From NCBI GenBank assembly GCA_045564455.1, contig JBJLHG010000001.1, forward strand, positions 1-64,000: 64,000 nucleotides of DNA. Reading direction: 5' to 3'. Shown here in pieces: positions 54,120-63,976 of this stretch (position 1 is the first letter of the stretch; the number at the start of each line of letters is the position of its first letter). This DNA is from CASICS01 sp045564455. Lineage in GTDB: Bacteria > Pseudomonadota > Gammaproteobacteria > Magnimaribacterales > AG-339-G14. The translations under genes were made by a program, and so were the position numbers. Under the pieces are notes generated by a model, which made no database searches, was not told the origin of the DNA, and worked only from the letters and a program-made list of their open reading frames with translations.

Positions 54120-55661
54120 TTATTCCAATTTAAATATATTTTTATTTCCTTCTCTAAAAACATTTCCTCTTGCTCCAATCATTTCTTCGTTGATCATTTT
54201 TTGAAGAATGTTCTCATCTCTTGGAGTGTTAGCGATAAATCGAGATCCATCTTCTAACTTACCTAAAACGATTCCAAACTTTAATTTGTCTCGACCATTG
54301 ATTATTGTATAAGTTTCAATAACCCCAAGACCTGTTGGAGAGTGATTTAAATTCTTTATAGCTTTGGAGTCAATTTGTTTTTGAACATTTTTATTATTTG
54401 ATTCCCAAAACTTATTAATAGGAGGGCTCGTTGAAAAAATATTAACTGCGTGCTTTGTTAAAAACCAGCTGTTAGCTGTAACCATTCCATAAGTTTTTTT
54501 ATTTTTTCTAAGCCTTCTAATCATCTCCGTGGTGGAAAACATAGTGTAAGAATTTCCAGGACCTCCAAAATAAGGCAAGCCTCCGGTAACAGTTAAATCT
54601 CGCTCATCATCCAATGAGATTTTCATCTCTTTCATAGCAATCTGCACAGCAGATGGAAAACAGGAGTAAATATCAAAATAACCTATTTCAGAAAGGTTTA
54701 TACCTGCTTGATTTAGTGATTCTTTAATACAATTTTTAATTGCAGGAGATTCATTCAATTTTGGCCTTTTAGAGACATGCCAAATATCATTTAATACACA
54801 AGAACCATGTAAGTAGACTCTTTTCTTTTGAGGAATTTTTAATTCATTAGCTTTTTTTTCTGAAGTCATCACTATAGATGCTCCCATATTTACTCGAATC
54901 ATTGAATTTAGATACTTGGTGTAAGGAAACCCCACCAATCTATTAGATTTAGTGACTGTTGCTATTTCTTCCGGTGTTCTGTAAGTTGGAAACCAAGCTC
55001 TTTTATTGGTAGAAGCAATTTTTGAAAATTTACTAAATAGTTTACTGCACTCCATTAAATGGTGAGACGCACTATGATTGCTTTCATTTCTTATAGATTG
55101 AGCAAATAAAGGATACACATTACTTGGAAGATCCATTCCATGTATTTGCTCATAAGATGAAAAACCTTCTTTATTATTTCCAACAAATTCAGGAGATCCT
55201 CCCGGATCATCTTTCCAATCAAGCTCTAGACCAGATTTTAGCTTTGAGACCATAGTTTGCAAAACTTCTCCGCCTGAAATTAATGCGCATTCTACTTCCT
55301 TGTTAGTAATTTTCTTTATTAAATCTTCTATTAAAATTTGGGGAGCATTACCGCCCATAGAAGAATAAACTTCATTTACTTCATTTTTAAAATTTAAAGC
55401 TTTCGCTAGGGATTTAGGAAAATTAGAGTAATTAAAATTTAGTTGATTGGTTGCTGTTGAAAAATCAACTGAAAACCTAGCAACACCTACATAGTCAAAA
55501 TGATCTTTCAAATCTTCTCTAGTTTCACAATCATTTATAGCTCTTTCAGACGCATTTTTAAGCATGGATAAAGGATTAAAGCCGTCTTCTTTAGATCTAT
55601 CCAATAACTCTCCAACGCCAATTATCACCGGCGCATCATCAGGTATCAAAGTCTTAGACAT
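54120..55661 (-). CDS. Thiolase-like protein (TLP1/SLP1 type) without usual catalytic residues
   Basis: A 513-residue thiolase-fold protein with an extra C-terminal OB-like domain (about 420-513, THSPTGLGVIETYTI-type). It resembles SCP2-thiolase-like protein type 1. The nucleophilic cysteine site reads YSSMGGNAPQ (99-108), with no Cys, and the GHPLGATG loop is replaced by GGLPYFGGPGNSYTMF. A YSCFPSA remains from HDCF. So normal thiolase chemistry is doubtful. Related proteins bind CoA esters and may degrade or modify them in another way. Divergent from the SDR gene. Confidence 0.75.
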   Translation of the reverse strand: MSKTLIPDDAPVIIGVGELLDRSKEDGFNPLSMLKNASERAINDCETREDLKDHFDYVGVARFSVDFSTATNQLNFNYSNFPKSLAKALNFKNEVNEVYSSMGGNAPQILIEDLIKKITNKEVECALISGGEVLQTMVSKLKSGLELDWKDDPGGSPEFVGNNKEGFSSYEQIHGMDLPSNVYPLFAQSIRNESNHSASHHLMECSKLFSKFSKIASTNKRAWFPTYRTPEEIATVTKSNRLVGFPYTKYLNSMIRVNMGASIVMTSEKKANELKIPQKKRVYLHGSCVLNDIWHVSKRPKLNESPAIKNCIKESLNQAGINLSEIGYFDIYSCFPSAVQIAMKEMKISLDDERDLTVTGGLPYFGGPGNSYTMFSTTEMIRRLRKNKKTYGMVTANSWFLTKHAVNIFSTSPPINKFWESNNKNVQKQIDSKAIKNLNHSPTGLGVIETYTIINGRDKLKFGIVLGKLEDGSRFIANTPRDENILQKMINEEMIGARGNVFREGNKNIFKLE

Positions 55662-55746
55662 TATTGATTTATTAAATTAAAAAATAGAAGTAATATTACG
55701 TCCTTAAAACTATTTTAATTTAATTTTGGTAATTTAGGAGAATGAA

Positions 55747-56652
55747 ATGTCTATAAGTTTTGAAGGTAAAGTCGCAATTGTGACTGGAGCAGGTGGTGGA
55801 TTAGGAAGATGTCATGCTTTAGATTTAGCTGCAAGAGGAGCAAAAGTAGTAGTTAACGATTTGGGCGGTAGTGTTGATGGCTCTGGAGAATCTTTATCAG
55901 CTGCAGAAAAAGTTGTTGAAGAGATAAAAGCAGCTGGCGGAGAAGCTATGGCCAATGGAGCGAGTGTTACCGACGTAGCTCAAGTTGAAGCAATGGTTAA
56001 AGATACTATGGATGCTTGGGGCAGAATAGATATTTTAGTTAATAATGCTGGGATTCTTAGAGATAAAAGCTTTAGTAAAGTATCTGATGAAGATTTTAGG
56101 CTTGTACTAGAAGTCCACTTAATGGGAAGTGTGAACTGCTCAAAAGCAGTTTGGGAAATAATGAAGGAGCAAAACTATGGAAGAATTGTAGTAACTTCAT
56201 CTTCAAGTGGTCTTTATGGCAATTTCGGACAAACTAACTATGGCGCCGCTAAATTAGGTTGTGTTGGCTTAATCAACACTCTTAAATTAGAAGGTGCAAA
56301 ATATAATATCAAGTGTAATGCTTTGGCACCTGTAGCAGGAACAAGAATGACTGAAAGTTTGATGCCTGAAGAAGTCCTAGAAAAGCTTCAGCCAGAATTT
56401 GTAACACCAGCGGTTACTTATATGGTTTCTGAAGATGCCCCTACGGGCGTAATAATGGCTGCAGGAGCAGGAGTTTTCACTAGAGTTATGGTTCATGAAA
56501 CCATGGGCGTTAACTTAGGAACAGGAGAAGATATGACCGCTGAAAATATTGCTACCAATTGGGATAAAATTTCTGATATGACAGATGCAAAACTCTGCAC
56601 TCAAGGCGGAGAGCAGACAATGAAAATATTCGAGCTTATAGGAAAAAGCTAA
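55747..56652 (+). CDS. SDR oxidoreductase, MFE-2/17beta-HSD4-like
   Basis: A 301-residue short-chain dehydrogenase. NAD site TGAGGGLGR (14-22), NDLGG, NNAGILRDKSF, catalytic S-Y-K in SSSSGLYGNFGQTNYGAAK. The sequence is close to the 3-hydroxyacyl-CoA dehydrogenase part of peroxisomal multifunctional enzyme 2, so it likely oxidises (3R)-hydroxyacyl-CoA in a beta-oxidation-like route. The hydratase and SCP2 domains are absent. Good SD (TAGGAG). Next to the thiolase-like gene, divergently transcribed. Confidence 0.85.
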   Translation: MSISFEGKVAIVTGAGGGLGRCHALDLAARGAKVVVNDLGGSVDGSGESLSAAEKVVEEIKAAGGEAMANGASVTDVAQVEAMVKDTMDAWGRIDILVNNAGILRDKSFSKVSDEDFRLVLEVHLMGSVNCSKAVWEIMKEQNYGRIVVTSSSSGLYGNFGQTNYGAAKLGCVGLINTLKLEGAKYNIKCNALAPVAGTRMTESLMPEEVLEKLQPEFVTPAVTYMVSEDAPTGVIMAAGAGVFTRVMVHETMGVNLGTGEDMTAENIATNWDKISDMTDAKLCTQGGEQTMKIFELIGKS

Positions 56653-57566
56653 GGTTTTCCGCATCCAGCAATACTAACTTCTGCAGAATAAATAGCTCCT
56701 GTTGGGCTTTTTCTGCAGATGTCGGCATCAGAACTATCAGCAACCATAATATATAAAGTCTTTCTTTCAGTTCCTCCAAGCATACAGGCATAGGCATTTT
56801 TTGGAGTTTTAATTTCGTCTGTTATTTTGCCTCCTTTTTCAATTCTTATTACAGACGAAGAAGTTGGCGAAGCAACCCAAATTCCATCTTTTTCATCAAG
56901 ACAAATTCCGTCAGGAACATAAAAATTTGAACCACCTTTTTTTTCTTGCAGAGTAATACCTATTTTTCTTAAAAATTTCATAATATTTAAAATGATAGGA
57001 GAACCAGTTCTTGCCCATAACCTTTTATTTATTAGCAAGCCTTCATCATTAATATCAAAAGCAGTTAACTTGCCTCCTAAAGTTTCTCCTACAATCAAAG
57101 TTTTTTCATCTTCTGAAATAACTGATCCATTAGGAAAGCTTAATTCATCTGGACCTTTTATTGCTGATCCATCTGCCTTAACAATGATTAAATGAGTCTT
57201 TTTAACCTTATCTTGAGCATCCTTCATTCCAAAATTACCTACGTACGCAGTGCCATTGCTAGAAACAACCATATCATTACAGTTGAATTGGACTAATTCA
57301 GAAAGGTCAGCATGAATAGATAGATTCCCATTTGAAAGTTTTAAAATTTTTCTGTCTATCATAGATACAATTAATAAATCTCCGTTAGGGAGCCAACCTA
57401 AACCCGACGGTTGATTAGGAATTTCACAAACTGTTTCTAGATGGTCATCGAGATCTAAAGTCATCACTTTAAAGCCTTGCATATCAGAAAACCAAAGTTT
57501 GTTTTCATGCCATCTAGGGCCTTCTCCAAAATATATTCCTTCGACCCGCTTAGTTAAATTTTTCAT
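56649..57566 (-). CDS. SMP-30/gluconolactonase-like protein
   Basis: A 305-residue six-blade beta-propeller of the SMP-30/LRE family. Marks: EGPRWHENKLWFSDM at the N-terminus (metal Glu), QPSGLGWLPNGDLLI, CNDMVVSSNGTAYVGNFG, FPNGSVISEDEKTL and VPDGICLDEKDGIWVA. Family members hydrolyse sugar lactones or related esters. Substrate unknown. No signal peptide. The start overlaps the upstream GDPD gene by 4 bases. Confidence 0.82.
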   Translation of the reverse strand: MKNLTKRVEGIYFGEGPRWHENKLWFSDMQGFKVMTLDLDDHLETVCEIPNQPSGLGWLPNGDLLIVSMIDRKILKLSNGNLSIHADLSELVQFNCNDMVVSSNGTAYVGNFGMKDAQDKVKKTHLIIVKADGSAIKGPDELSFPNGSVISEDEKTLIVGETLGGKLTAFDINDEGLLINKRLWARTGSPIILNIMKFLRKIGITLQEKKGGSNFYVPDGICLDEKDGIWVASPTSSSVIRIEKGGKITDEIKTPKNAYACMLGGTERKTLYIMVADSSDADICRKSPTGAIYSAEVSIAGCGKP

Positions 57567-58336
57567 ATTATGTAGTTTGCCTTTTCTGGATCATCAGTAA
57601 TGATGCCATCAACTTTAGTTTTTATTAGATTTTTTATCAATGTTTTGTGATTTACTGTCCAGGCTAGACAATAAAAGCCTAAAGATTTTATTTCTTTCAC
57701 TAACGTAACGTCTTTTACAGATCTTATTTGAAGACTGACTCCATATGATTTTGATTTTTTTATTATTTTAGTGATTTTATTTAAATTATTATCAAAATCA
57801 TCTGGTCTAAGATTAAGCGTGGCTTTTATAGAAGGAGCCTTAGCATTAAGTTTTTTTATTATCTCCGGAGAAAAGCATAAAAAATGACACTGACTAAATT
57901 TAATATTTGATTCAATAATTTTAATTAATTTTTTTGGTCTTTGAAGATGATATTTTATCTCTATGAATACTTTTTTATTAGTTGGTATATTTGAAAGCAC
58001 ATCTTTTAAAAGAGGAATTTCTTCTTGAATATATTTTTTATCTTTCCATGATCCAACATCTATTTTTTTTAACTGAGAATGCTTTAAGTTAGATATTTTT
58101 AGTTTTTTGTTAGACACCCTGAATAGGTCATCATCATGCGAGCAAACAATCTTTTTATCTGCAGTTTCTCTAATATCTAGCTCAATACCATCCGAGTTTA
58201 ACTCCCATGCAAGGTTATAAGCCGCCATAGTATTCTCAGGAGCATTCTTTGAAGCTCCTCTGTGAGAAATTATTAGAGGTTTTTTAGTCCCAGGTAAGCG
58301 CGCCACCAGTTTGGTACTCGATGACCCTAGTCTCAA
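57563..58336 (-). CDS. Glycerophosphodiester phosphodiesterase
   Basis: A TIM-barrel phosphodiesterase: SHRGASKNAPENTMAAY (catalytic His and Arg-Glu), GIELDIRETADKKIVCSHD (metal Glu, Asp, and the second His), and the C-terminal GIITDDPE. It yields glycerol-3-phosphate from phospholipid head groups; glpK, for glycerol, is a few kilobases off. The ATG at 58336 would overlap nrdB by 53 bases; GTG at 58306 is an alternative start closer to the conserved region. Confidence 0.88.
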   Translation of the reverse strand: MRLGSSSTKLVARLPGTKKPLIISHRGASKNAPENTMAAYNLAWELNSDGIELDIRETADKKIVCSHDDDLFRVSNKKLKISNLKHSQLKKIDVGSWKDKKYIQEEIPLLKDVLSNIPTNKKVFIEIKYHLQRPKKLIKIIESNIKFSQCHFLCFSPEIIKKLNAKAPSIKATLNLRPDDFDNNLNKITKIIKKSKSYGVSLQIRSVKDVTLVKEIKSLGFYCLAWTVNHKTLIKNLIKTKVDGIITDDPEKANYII

Positions 58337-59528
58337 AAAAGTTTTTCTCTTTTCTTAAATCCATTATTTCTGACATCCAAGGAAAAGGGTTTGTTACGTT
58401 TGGAAACTCTTCAGTTAAGCCTATTTGAGTAAGCCTTCTATTTGCTATGAAATGAAGATATTCGGTCATCATTTCGGCATTCATTCCGAGAATTCCTGTT
58501 GGCATCGTATCTTTCGCATATTCAATCTCCAAAGCAGTACCCTGTAGGATCATTTCTGCTGCTTCTTCTTGCATAGCCTGATCCCATAATTGCGGATTTT
58601 CTAACTTAATTTGGTTAATCATATCTATTCCAAAATTTACATGCATAGATTCATCTCTCAAGATGTATTGAAACTGTTCTGCAGTACCTGTCATTTTATT
58701 TCTATTCCCCATTGAAAGAATTTGGGTAAATCCACAGTAAAAGAAAATGCCTTCAAGGACACAGTAAAAAGCGATTAAATTTCTTAATAAAGTTTTATCT
58801 GCTTCCAATGTGCCTGTTTTAAAGTTTTCATCTGATAGAGAATTAGTAAATGGAAGAGCCCATGCTGCTTTTCTAGCTACTGAAGGAACTTCTCTATACA
58901 TATTAAATATTTCACCTTCGTCAATGCCCAATGACTCAATGACGTACTGATAAGCATGGGTATGAATTGCTTCTTCTAAAGCTTGTCTAAGTAAATACTG
59001 TCTACACTCAGGATTGGTTATTTGTTTGTAAACCGTTAAAACTATATTGTTTGCAACAAGAGAATCTGCAGTTGAAAAGAAACCAAGGTTTCTCATAACA
59101 ATTCTTCTTTCATCTTCTGTGAGACCATCTTTATTTTTCCATAGAGCGATGTCCGCCGTCATGTTTACTTCTTGTGGCATCCAATGATTTGCGCTTCCAT
59201 CAAGATATTTCTGCCATGCCCAATCATATTTAAAAGGAACTAGCTGATTAACATCAGCTCTACAATTGATCATTTGTTTTTCATCTACACTCACTCTGGC
59301 AGATGCTCCCTCCAGATCAGCAAGTCCTGCTTCAGTGTCTAGATCGTCCAAGCCTGCTAGGGCCTTTTCTTTTCTCTTTGAGCTAGAGGTCGAGTAAGTA
59401 GATTCTAGATTAGAATCTTCACTTTCAACTGGCTCTTGGTCTAAGACAGTTTTTTCAATTACTTTTTCTTGTGTCTGTGAAGTTTTTTTAATATCTTCTT
59501 TTTCATCAAAGTCATCCCAAGTCAACAT
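58284..59528 (-). CDS. nrdB: Ribonucleotide reductase class Ia beta subunit
   Basis: A 414-residue di-iron R2 protein. An acidic, low-complexity N-terminal extension (about 1-90) precedes the ferritin-like core with metal ligands in EEAIHTHAYQYVIE and RDESMHVNFGI. The C-terminal peptide ends in GGALTWD. It makes the tyrosyl radical for NrdA. Length and N-terminal extension agree with the Pseudomonas type. It lies 15 bases after nrdA. The GDPD gene overlaps its end. Confidence 0.95.
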   Translation of the reverse strand: MLTWDDFDEKEDIKKTSQTQEKVIEKTVLDQEPVESEDSNLESTYSTSSSKRKEKALAGLDDLDTEAGLADLEGASARVSVDEKQMINCRADVNQLVPFKYDWAWQKYLDGSANHWMPQEVNMTADIALWKNKDGLTEDERRIVMRNLGFFSTADSLVANNIVLTVYKQITNPECRQYLLRQALEEAIHTHAYQYVIESLGIDEGEIFNMYREVPSVARKAAWALPFTNSLSDENFKTGTLEADKTLLRNLIAFYCVLEGIFFYCGFTQILSMGNRNKMTGTAEQFQYILRDESMHVNFGIDMINQIKLENPQLWDQAMQEEAAEMILQGTALEIEYAKDTMPTGILGMNAEMMTEYLHFIANRRLTQIGLTEEFPNVTNPFPWMSEIMDLRKEKNFFETRVIEYQTGGALTWD

Positions 59529-59543
59529 AGTTATTCTCCTTTC

Positions 59544-62357
59544 TTATTGGCATGCATCACAATCAGGATCAAGGATAGAGCAAGCAGAAGGGGCTTCCGG
59601 AGCTTGCGCTGCTGATTGAACTGCATTGAGTTCTAAATTAGTTATAGTTGATTTTTCAGAAGTGGTTGCACTTCTAGATCTTAAATAATAGGTTGTTTTT
59701 AGGCCTTTAAGCCAAGCCATTCTGTACATTACATCTAATTTTTTTCCATTAGGATCAGAAATATAAAGATTTAATGATTGACTTTGATCAATCCATTTTT
59801 GTCTTCTACTCGCCGCCTCTATTAACCATTTAGGCTCAACTTCGAATGAAGTAGCAAAAAGCTTCTTTATTTCATCAGGCACTCTATTTATACCTTCTAG
59901 GCTTCCGTTAAGGTTTTTTAGATCATATACCATCACTTCATCCCACATATCAATTTCTTTTAAAGCATCTACAAGATGCATGTTAATAACGGTGAATTCT
60001 CCTGATAAATTAGATTTAACAAAAAGATTAGAATATGTAGGCTCTATAGATTGGGTAAGGCCTGTAATATTTGCAATAGTTGCCGTTGGAGCTATAGCCA
60101 TAACATTAGAATTTCTCATTCCTTGGGTTTTAACAGTTTCTCTAAGAGCTTCCCAGTCCAACGAAGTTGATCTGTCTACATCTATGTAACCTTCACCTCT
60201 TTGCTGTTCAATAATATCTACAGAATCTAGTGGCATAATTCCTTGACTCCACAAAGAGCCTTCAAAAGAGGAGTAAGCACCTCTTTCAACAGCAAGGTCA
60301 GATGAAGATTTAATTGCATAATAACTAATCATTTCCATAGATTTGTCTGCAAATGAGACAGCTTCTTCAGTAGCATAAGGAGTTTTTCTTAAATAGAGAG
60401 CATCTTGGAATCCCATCAACCCAAGACCTATTGGCCTATGCTTGTTATTTGAGTTTTTTGCTTGGGGAACGGCATAATAGTTAATATCTATTACGTTATC
60501 CAACATTCTTATTGCTGTGGTTACAGTTTCTTCAATTTTCTTTTGGTCTAGTTCTCCTTTCGAATTAAGATGATTCGGCAAATTGACGGAGCCTAAGTTA
60601 CATACTGCTATTTCTTCTTCAGAAGTATTAAGAGTTATTTCTGTACATAAATTAGAAGAATGAATTACTCCCACATGCTGCTGAGGAGATCTTAAGTTAC
60701 AAGCATCTTTAAACGTAATCCAAGGATGGCCTGTTTCAAAAAGCATAGAAATTATTCTTCTCCACAGATCTTCAGCTTCAACTTCTTTGAAAACTTTTAT
60801 ATTTCCTTCTTTTGCTTCTGTTTCGTATTCTTCATATCGTTTTTTAAATGCTAATCCAGTAAGATCATGCAGGTCTGGAGTTTCATTAGGAGTAAAAAGA
60901 GTCCATTTTTTTCCTTCAAATACTCTTTCCATGAACAAATCAGGAACCCAATTAGCTGTATTCATATCATGGGTTCTTCTTCTATCATCACCTGTATTCT
61001 TTCTTAGCTCTACAAACTCTTCAATATCTAAATGCCAAGTTTCTAAATAAGAACAAACAGCTCCTTTCCTTTTTCCGCCTTGATTCACCGCTACTGCAGT
61101 ATCATTTACTACTTTTAAGAACGGAACCACTCCTTGAGATTTTCCATTTGTCCCTTTTATATGAGCACCCATTCCTCTAACTGGAGTCCAGTCATTTCCA
61201 AGTCCGCCAGCCCATTTTGAAAGCATCGCATTATCTTGGAGTGCTCCATAAATTCCATGCAGATCATCAGGGACTGTTGTTAAATAACAAGAAGACAGTT
61301 GAGAATGAGGTGTTCCTGCATTAAACAAAGTAGGAGTTGAGCTCATGTAATCAAAAGACGAAAGTAAATTATAAAACTCTACTGCTCTCTCTTCTCTATT
61401 ATCTTCAGCAATAGCTAAACCCATGGCTACTCTCATAAAAAATACTTGAGGGAGTTCGAATCTTACTTCGTCGCTATGAATAAAATATCTGTCATATAGC
61501 GTTTGGAGGCCTAAATATGAAAAAAGCATATCTCTTTCTGGTTTTATTTGCTTTCCAAGGAAGTTTAAATCCATATTGCCTAGTTCTGGATCTATAAGTT
61601 CTAAATCTATTCCTTTAGAAATAAATGCTTCGAGAGACGGGGCATATAAATTGGCCATTTCTGCATGAGTTGCATTATCTTTAACTTTTAAAAAACCTAA
61701 AGCTTCTGTTCTTAGGCTGTCTAATAATATCCTTGCAGTAGCATAAGTATAATTAGGCTCAACTTCGACGAGAGACCTTGATGACAGAATTAGGGCTTCT
61801 CTAATTACTTCTTCCGTCGCACCTTCGTATAGATTCTTTCTTGCCTCCTCAATGATCTTATTTGCATCTGTTCCTTCTAGATCTTGGCAAGCTTCTTTAG
61901 CTATTAGTTCTGATCTTTCTGAAGGCGCTAATTCGTTTTCTATTTTATGATCAGGAGATTCTTCTTGACGAAGTTTAGATCTTTCAGCTCTATAAAGCAC
62001 ATAAGCTCTTGCTACTTTAAGTTCTTCTGTTCTCATTAGCGCAAGCTCTACTTGATCTTGAATCTCTTCTATATGGATTGTTCCGCCTGACGGCATTCTT
62101 TTAAAAAAAGTTTCATAGACGCTTTCAGATAAGTTTTTTACTTTTTGCTGAACGCTAGAAGAGGCAGCAGCAGCGCTAGTATGAATAGCTAAAAATGCTT
62201 TTGTTATCGCAACTTCTATTTTTGATGAGTCAAAATTAACTACAGAACCATTTCTTTTGATAACTCTTAATTTTCCAGGTTCTATAATTTCTCTAGTTGG
62301 AGCCTCTGGGACAGTTTTTTCTGTTGTGCTCGGCTGACTTCTTTTTGTTGCATCCAT
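59544..62357 (-). CDS. nrdA: Ribonucleotide reductase class Ia alpha subunit
   Basis: A 937-residue R1. An N-terminal ATP-cone (about 28-120, VIKRNGSVVNFDSSKI) controls activity, followed by the radical barrel: TPTLFNAGTPHSQLSSCYL holds the first active-site Cys, NLCTEITL and CNLGSVNLP the catalytic loop, and PTATIANITG. The C-terminal tail ends CSILDPDCDACQ with redox cysteines. It makes dNDPs. Transcription is probably repressed by NrdR at two boxes just upstream. Confidence 0.97.
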   Translation of the reverse strand: MDATKRSQPSTTEKTVPEAPTREIIEPGKLRVIKRNGSVVNFDSSKIEVAITKAFLAIHTSAAAASSSVQQKVKNLSESVYETFFKRMPSGGTIHIEEIQDQVELALMRTEELKVARAYVLYRAERSKLRQEESPDHKIENELAPSERSELIAKEACQDLEGTDANKIIEEARKNLYEGATEEVIREALILSSRSLVEVEPNYTYATARILLDSLRTEALGFLKVKDNATHAEMANLYAPSLEAFISKGIDLELIDPELGNMDLNFLGKQIKPERDMLFSYLGLQTLYDRYFIHSDEVRFELPQVFFMRVAMGLAIAEDNREERAVEFYNLLSSFDYMSSTPTLFNAGTPHSQLSSCYLTTVPDDLHGIYGALQDNAMLSKWAGGLGNDWTPVRGMGAHIKGTNGKSQGVVPFLKVVNDTAVAVNQGGKRKGAVCSYLETWHLDIEEFVELRKNTGDDRRRTHDMNTANWVPDLFMERVFEGKKWTLFTPNETPDLHDLTGLAFKKRYEEYETEAKEGNIKVFKEVEAEDLWRRIISMLFETGHPWITFKDACNLRSPQQHVGVIHSSNLCTEITLNTSEEEIAVCNLGSVNLPNHLNSKGELDQKKIEETVTTAIRMLDNVIDINYYAVPQAKNSNNKHRPIGLGLMGFQDALYLRKTPYATEEAVSFADKSMEMISYYAIKSSSDLAVERGAYSSFEGSLWSQGIMPLDSVDIIEQQRGEGYIDVDRSTSLDWEALRETVKTQGMRNSNVMAIAPTATIANITGLTQSIEPTYSNLFVKSNLSGEFTVINMHLVDALKEIDMWDEVMVYDLKNLNGSLEGINRVPDEIKKLFATSFEVEPKWLIEAASRRQKWIDQSQSLNLYISDPNGKKLDVMYRMAWLKGLKTTYYLRSRSATTSEKSTITNLELNAVQSAAQAPEAPSACSILDPDCDACQ

Positions 62358-62394
62358 TTTCTAATAATCTCTCTTGATAATATATTCTCTGAAG

Positions 62395-62410
62395 ACCCTA
62401 TATCTTGTGT
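62395..62410 (-). promoter_or_regulatory. NrdR box 1 upstream of nrdA
   Basis: ACCCTATATCTTGTGT, close to the known NrdR consensus (ACAC-TATAT-TTGTGT type). It lies 38 bases before nrdA. Confidence 0.75.
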
Positions 62411-62425
62411 CTTTATTCTTTTTCT

Positions 62426-62441
62426 ATACAAGATAAAGGGT
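62426..62441 (-). promoter_or_regulatory. NrdR box 2 upstream of nrdA
   Basis: ATACAAGATAAAGGGT, whose reverse complement (ACCCTTTATCTTGTAT) matches box 1 at most positions. The 31-base spacing between the boxes equals three helical turns, the usual NrdR arrangement. The glpK promoter lies on the other side. Confidence 0.72.
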
Positions 62442-62518
62442 TTTTAAGTAAAAATCAATAGAATAATCTATGAAAATTCAGTGGATTAAGTGTGTATAAC
62501 TAGATATAAAGACACAAT

Positions 62519-63976
62519 ATGAATAAATATTTTTTATCAATTGATCAGGGCACTACTAGTTCAAGAGCTATTCTTTATGATGAAAGAATAAACCAGATTG
62601 ATTTTATTCAGAAAGAGCTTAGTCAATTTTTTCCTTCACCTGGATATGTAGAACATGATGCAAAAGAAATTTGGGATTCCGTCGTCTATTGCATTAAAGA
62701 GTTACTATTAAAAAATAATTTATCTCATAAGGACATAATAAGCATAGGAATAACTAATCAAAGAGAAACCATTGTAGCTTGGGATAAAAAAACAGGTATC
62801 CCAGTTCACAAAGCTCTAGTCTGGCAAGACAGAAGAACTTTTGAATATTGTGCGCGGTTGAAAGGAGATGGGTTAGAGCCAGAAATAAATAAAAAAACAG
62901 GCTTGTTGTTGGATCCATATTTTTCAGCATCGAAGCTTAATTGGTTAATAAACAACTTAGATAAAACTAATTTTTCGAACATTTTGTTTGGAACTATTGA
63001 TTGTTATTTAATTTGGAAGTTAACCGAAGGAAGAAAATATTGTACTGATATAACAAATGCAAGTAGAACTTCATTATTTAATATTAATACTTTTGAATGG
63101 GATCAAGAATTATTAAAAATTTTTGATGTTGATAATATTGACCTTCCTGAAGTAAAAGAAAATGCTGATGATTACGGAGAAACGTTATTATTTGGAGGCT
63201 CTATAAAAATATCTGGAGTAGCAGGAGATCAACAATCAGCCCTGATAGGTCAAAATGGTTTTGAATCTGGAGCTATAAAGAGTACTTATGGGACTGGATG
63301 TTTCTTAATCTTAAATACAGCTGAGGAGTTAATTAGATCTAAAAATAAGTTGCTTACAACAATAGGCTTTAAACTAAACTCAAAAGTTTCATATGCGCTA
63401 GAAGGAAGCATATTTATGGCTGGATCAACCATTCAATGGCTAAGAGACCAGATGGGAATTTTAGATTCTTCAGAAGAATCGGAAAAAAAAGCTTTAAATG
63501 CTGATCTAAATTCTGAAGTCTGCCTGATTCCTGCTATGACTGGTTTAGGAGCTCCGCACTGGTCTCCTGAGGCTAAGGGAGCTATCTTTGGATTAACTAT
63601 GAACTCTACCTCCAATGAGATAAGTCTCGCAGCACTGGAGGCAGTTGCTTTTCAGACCAGAGAGTTAGTTAACGCAATGAAAGCTGATGGAGGTAAATTA
63701 AGCTCCTTAAAAATAGATGGCGGAATGTCAAAAAACAATTTTTTTAGTCAAATCTTAGCCAATACCTTAGATATCAAAATTTGCAGGCCGACAAATATAG
63801 AGACAACTGCCATAGGGGCTGCTTATTTAGCGGCATTAGGTTCAGGATATGCTACTCAAGAAGAAATAGTTAATTTTTGGAAGATGGACAGAGAGTTTGA
63901 GCCTCAAGAAAATTTAGATAAAAAATTTGGAATTTGGCAAAAATATTTGGAGAGTCTAATTGAGCAAAAAATCTAA
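62519..63976 (+). CDS. glpK: Glycerol kinase
   Basis: A 485-residue FGGY kinase that phosphorylates glycerol. N-terminal SIDQGTTSSRAILYDE (phosphate loop), SIGITNQRET, KALVWQDRRT (glycerol-binding), GVAGDQQSALIGQ, YGTGCF, and C-terminal LKIDGGMSKN with the adenosine site. Slightly short of E. coli GlpK (502). No glpF or glpD is adjacent; a GDPD gene at 57.6 kb could feed glycerol-3-phosphate. It is divergent from nrdA with a 161-base shared region. Confidence 0.96.
   Translation: MNKYFLSIDQGTTSSRAILYDERINQIDFIQKELSQFFPSPGYVEHDAKEIWDSVVYCIKELLLKNNLSHKDIISIGITNQRETIVAWDKKTGIPVHKALVWQDRRTFEYCARLKGDGLEPEINKKTGLLLDPYFSASKLNWLINNLDKTNFSNILFGTIDCYLIWKLTEGRKYCTDITNASRTSLFNINTFEWDQELLKIFDVDNIDLPEVKENADDYGETLLFGGSIKISGVAGDQQSALIGQNGFESGAIKSTYGTGCFLILNTAEELIRSKNKLLTTIGFKLNSKVSYALEGSIFMAGSTIQWLRDQMGILDSSEESEKKALNADLNSEVCLIPAMTGLGAPHWSPEAKGAIFGLTMNSTSNEISLAALEAVAFQTRELVNAMKADGGKLSSLKIDGGMSKNNFFSQILANTLDIKICRPTNIETTAIGAAYLAALGSGYATQEEIVNFWKMDREFEPQENLDKKFGIWQKYLESLIEQKI

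Noticed and set aside
62490..62520. Third NrdR box near the glpK start
   Set aside because: The GATATAAAGACACA stretch shares words with the consensus but not their order or spacing.
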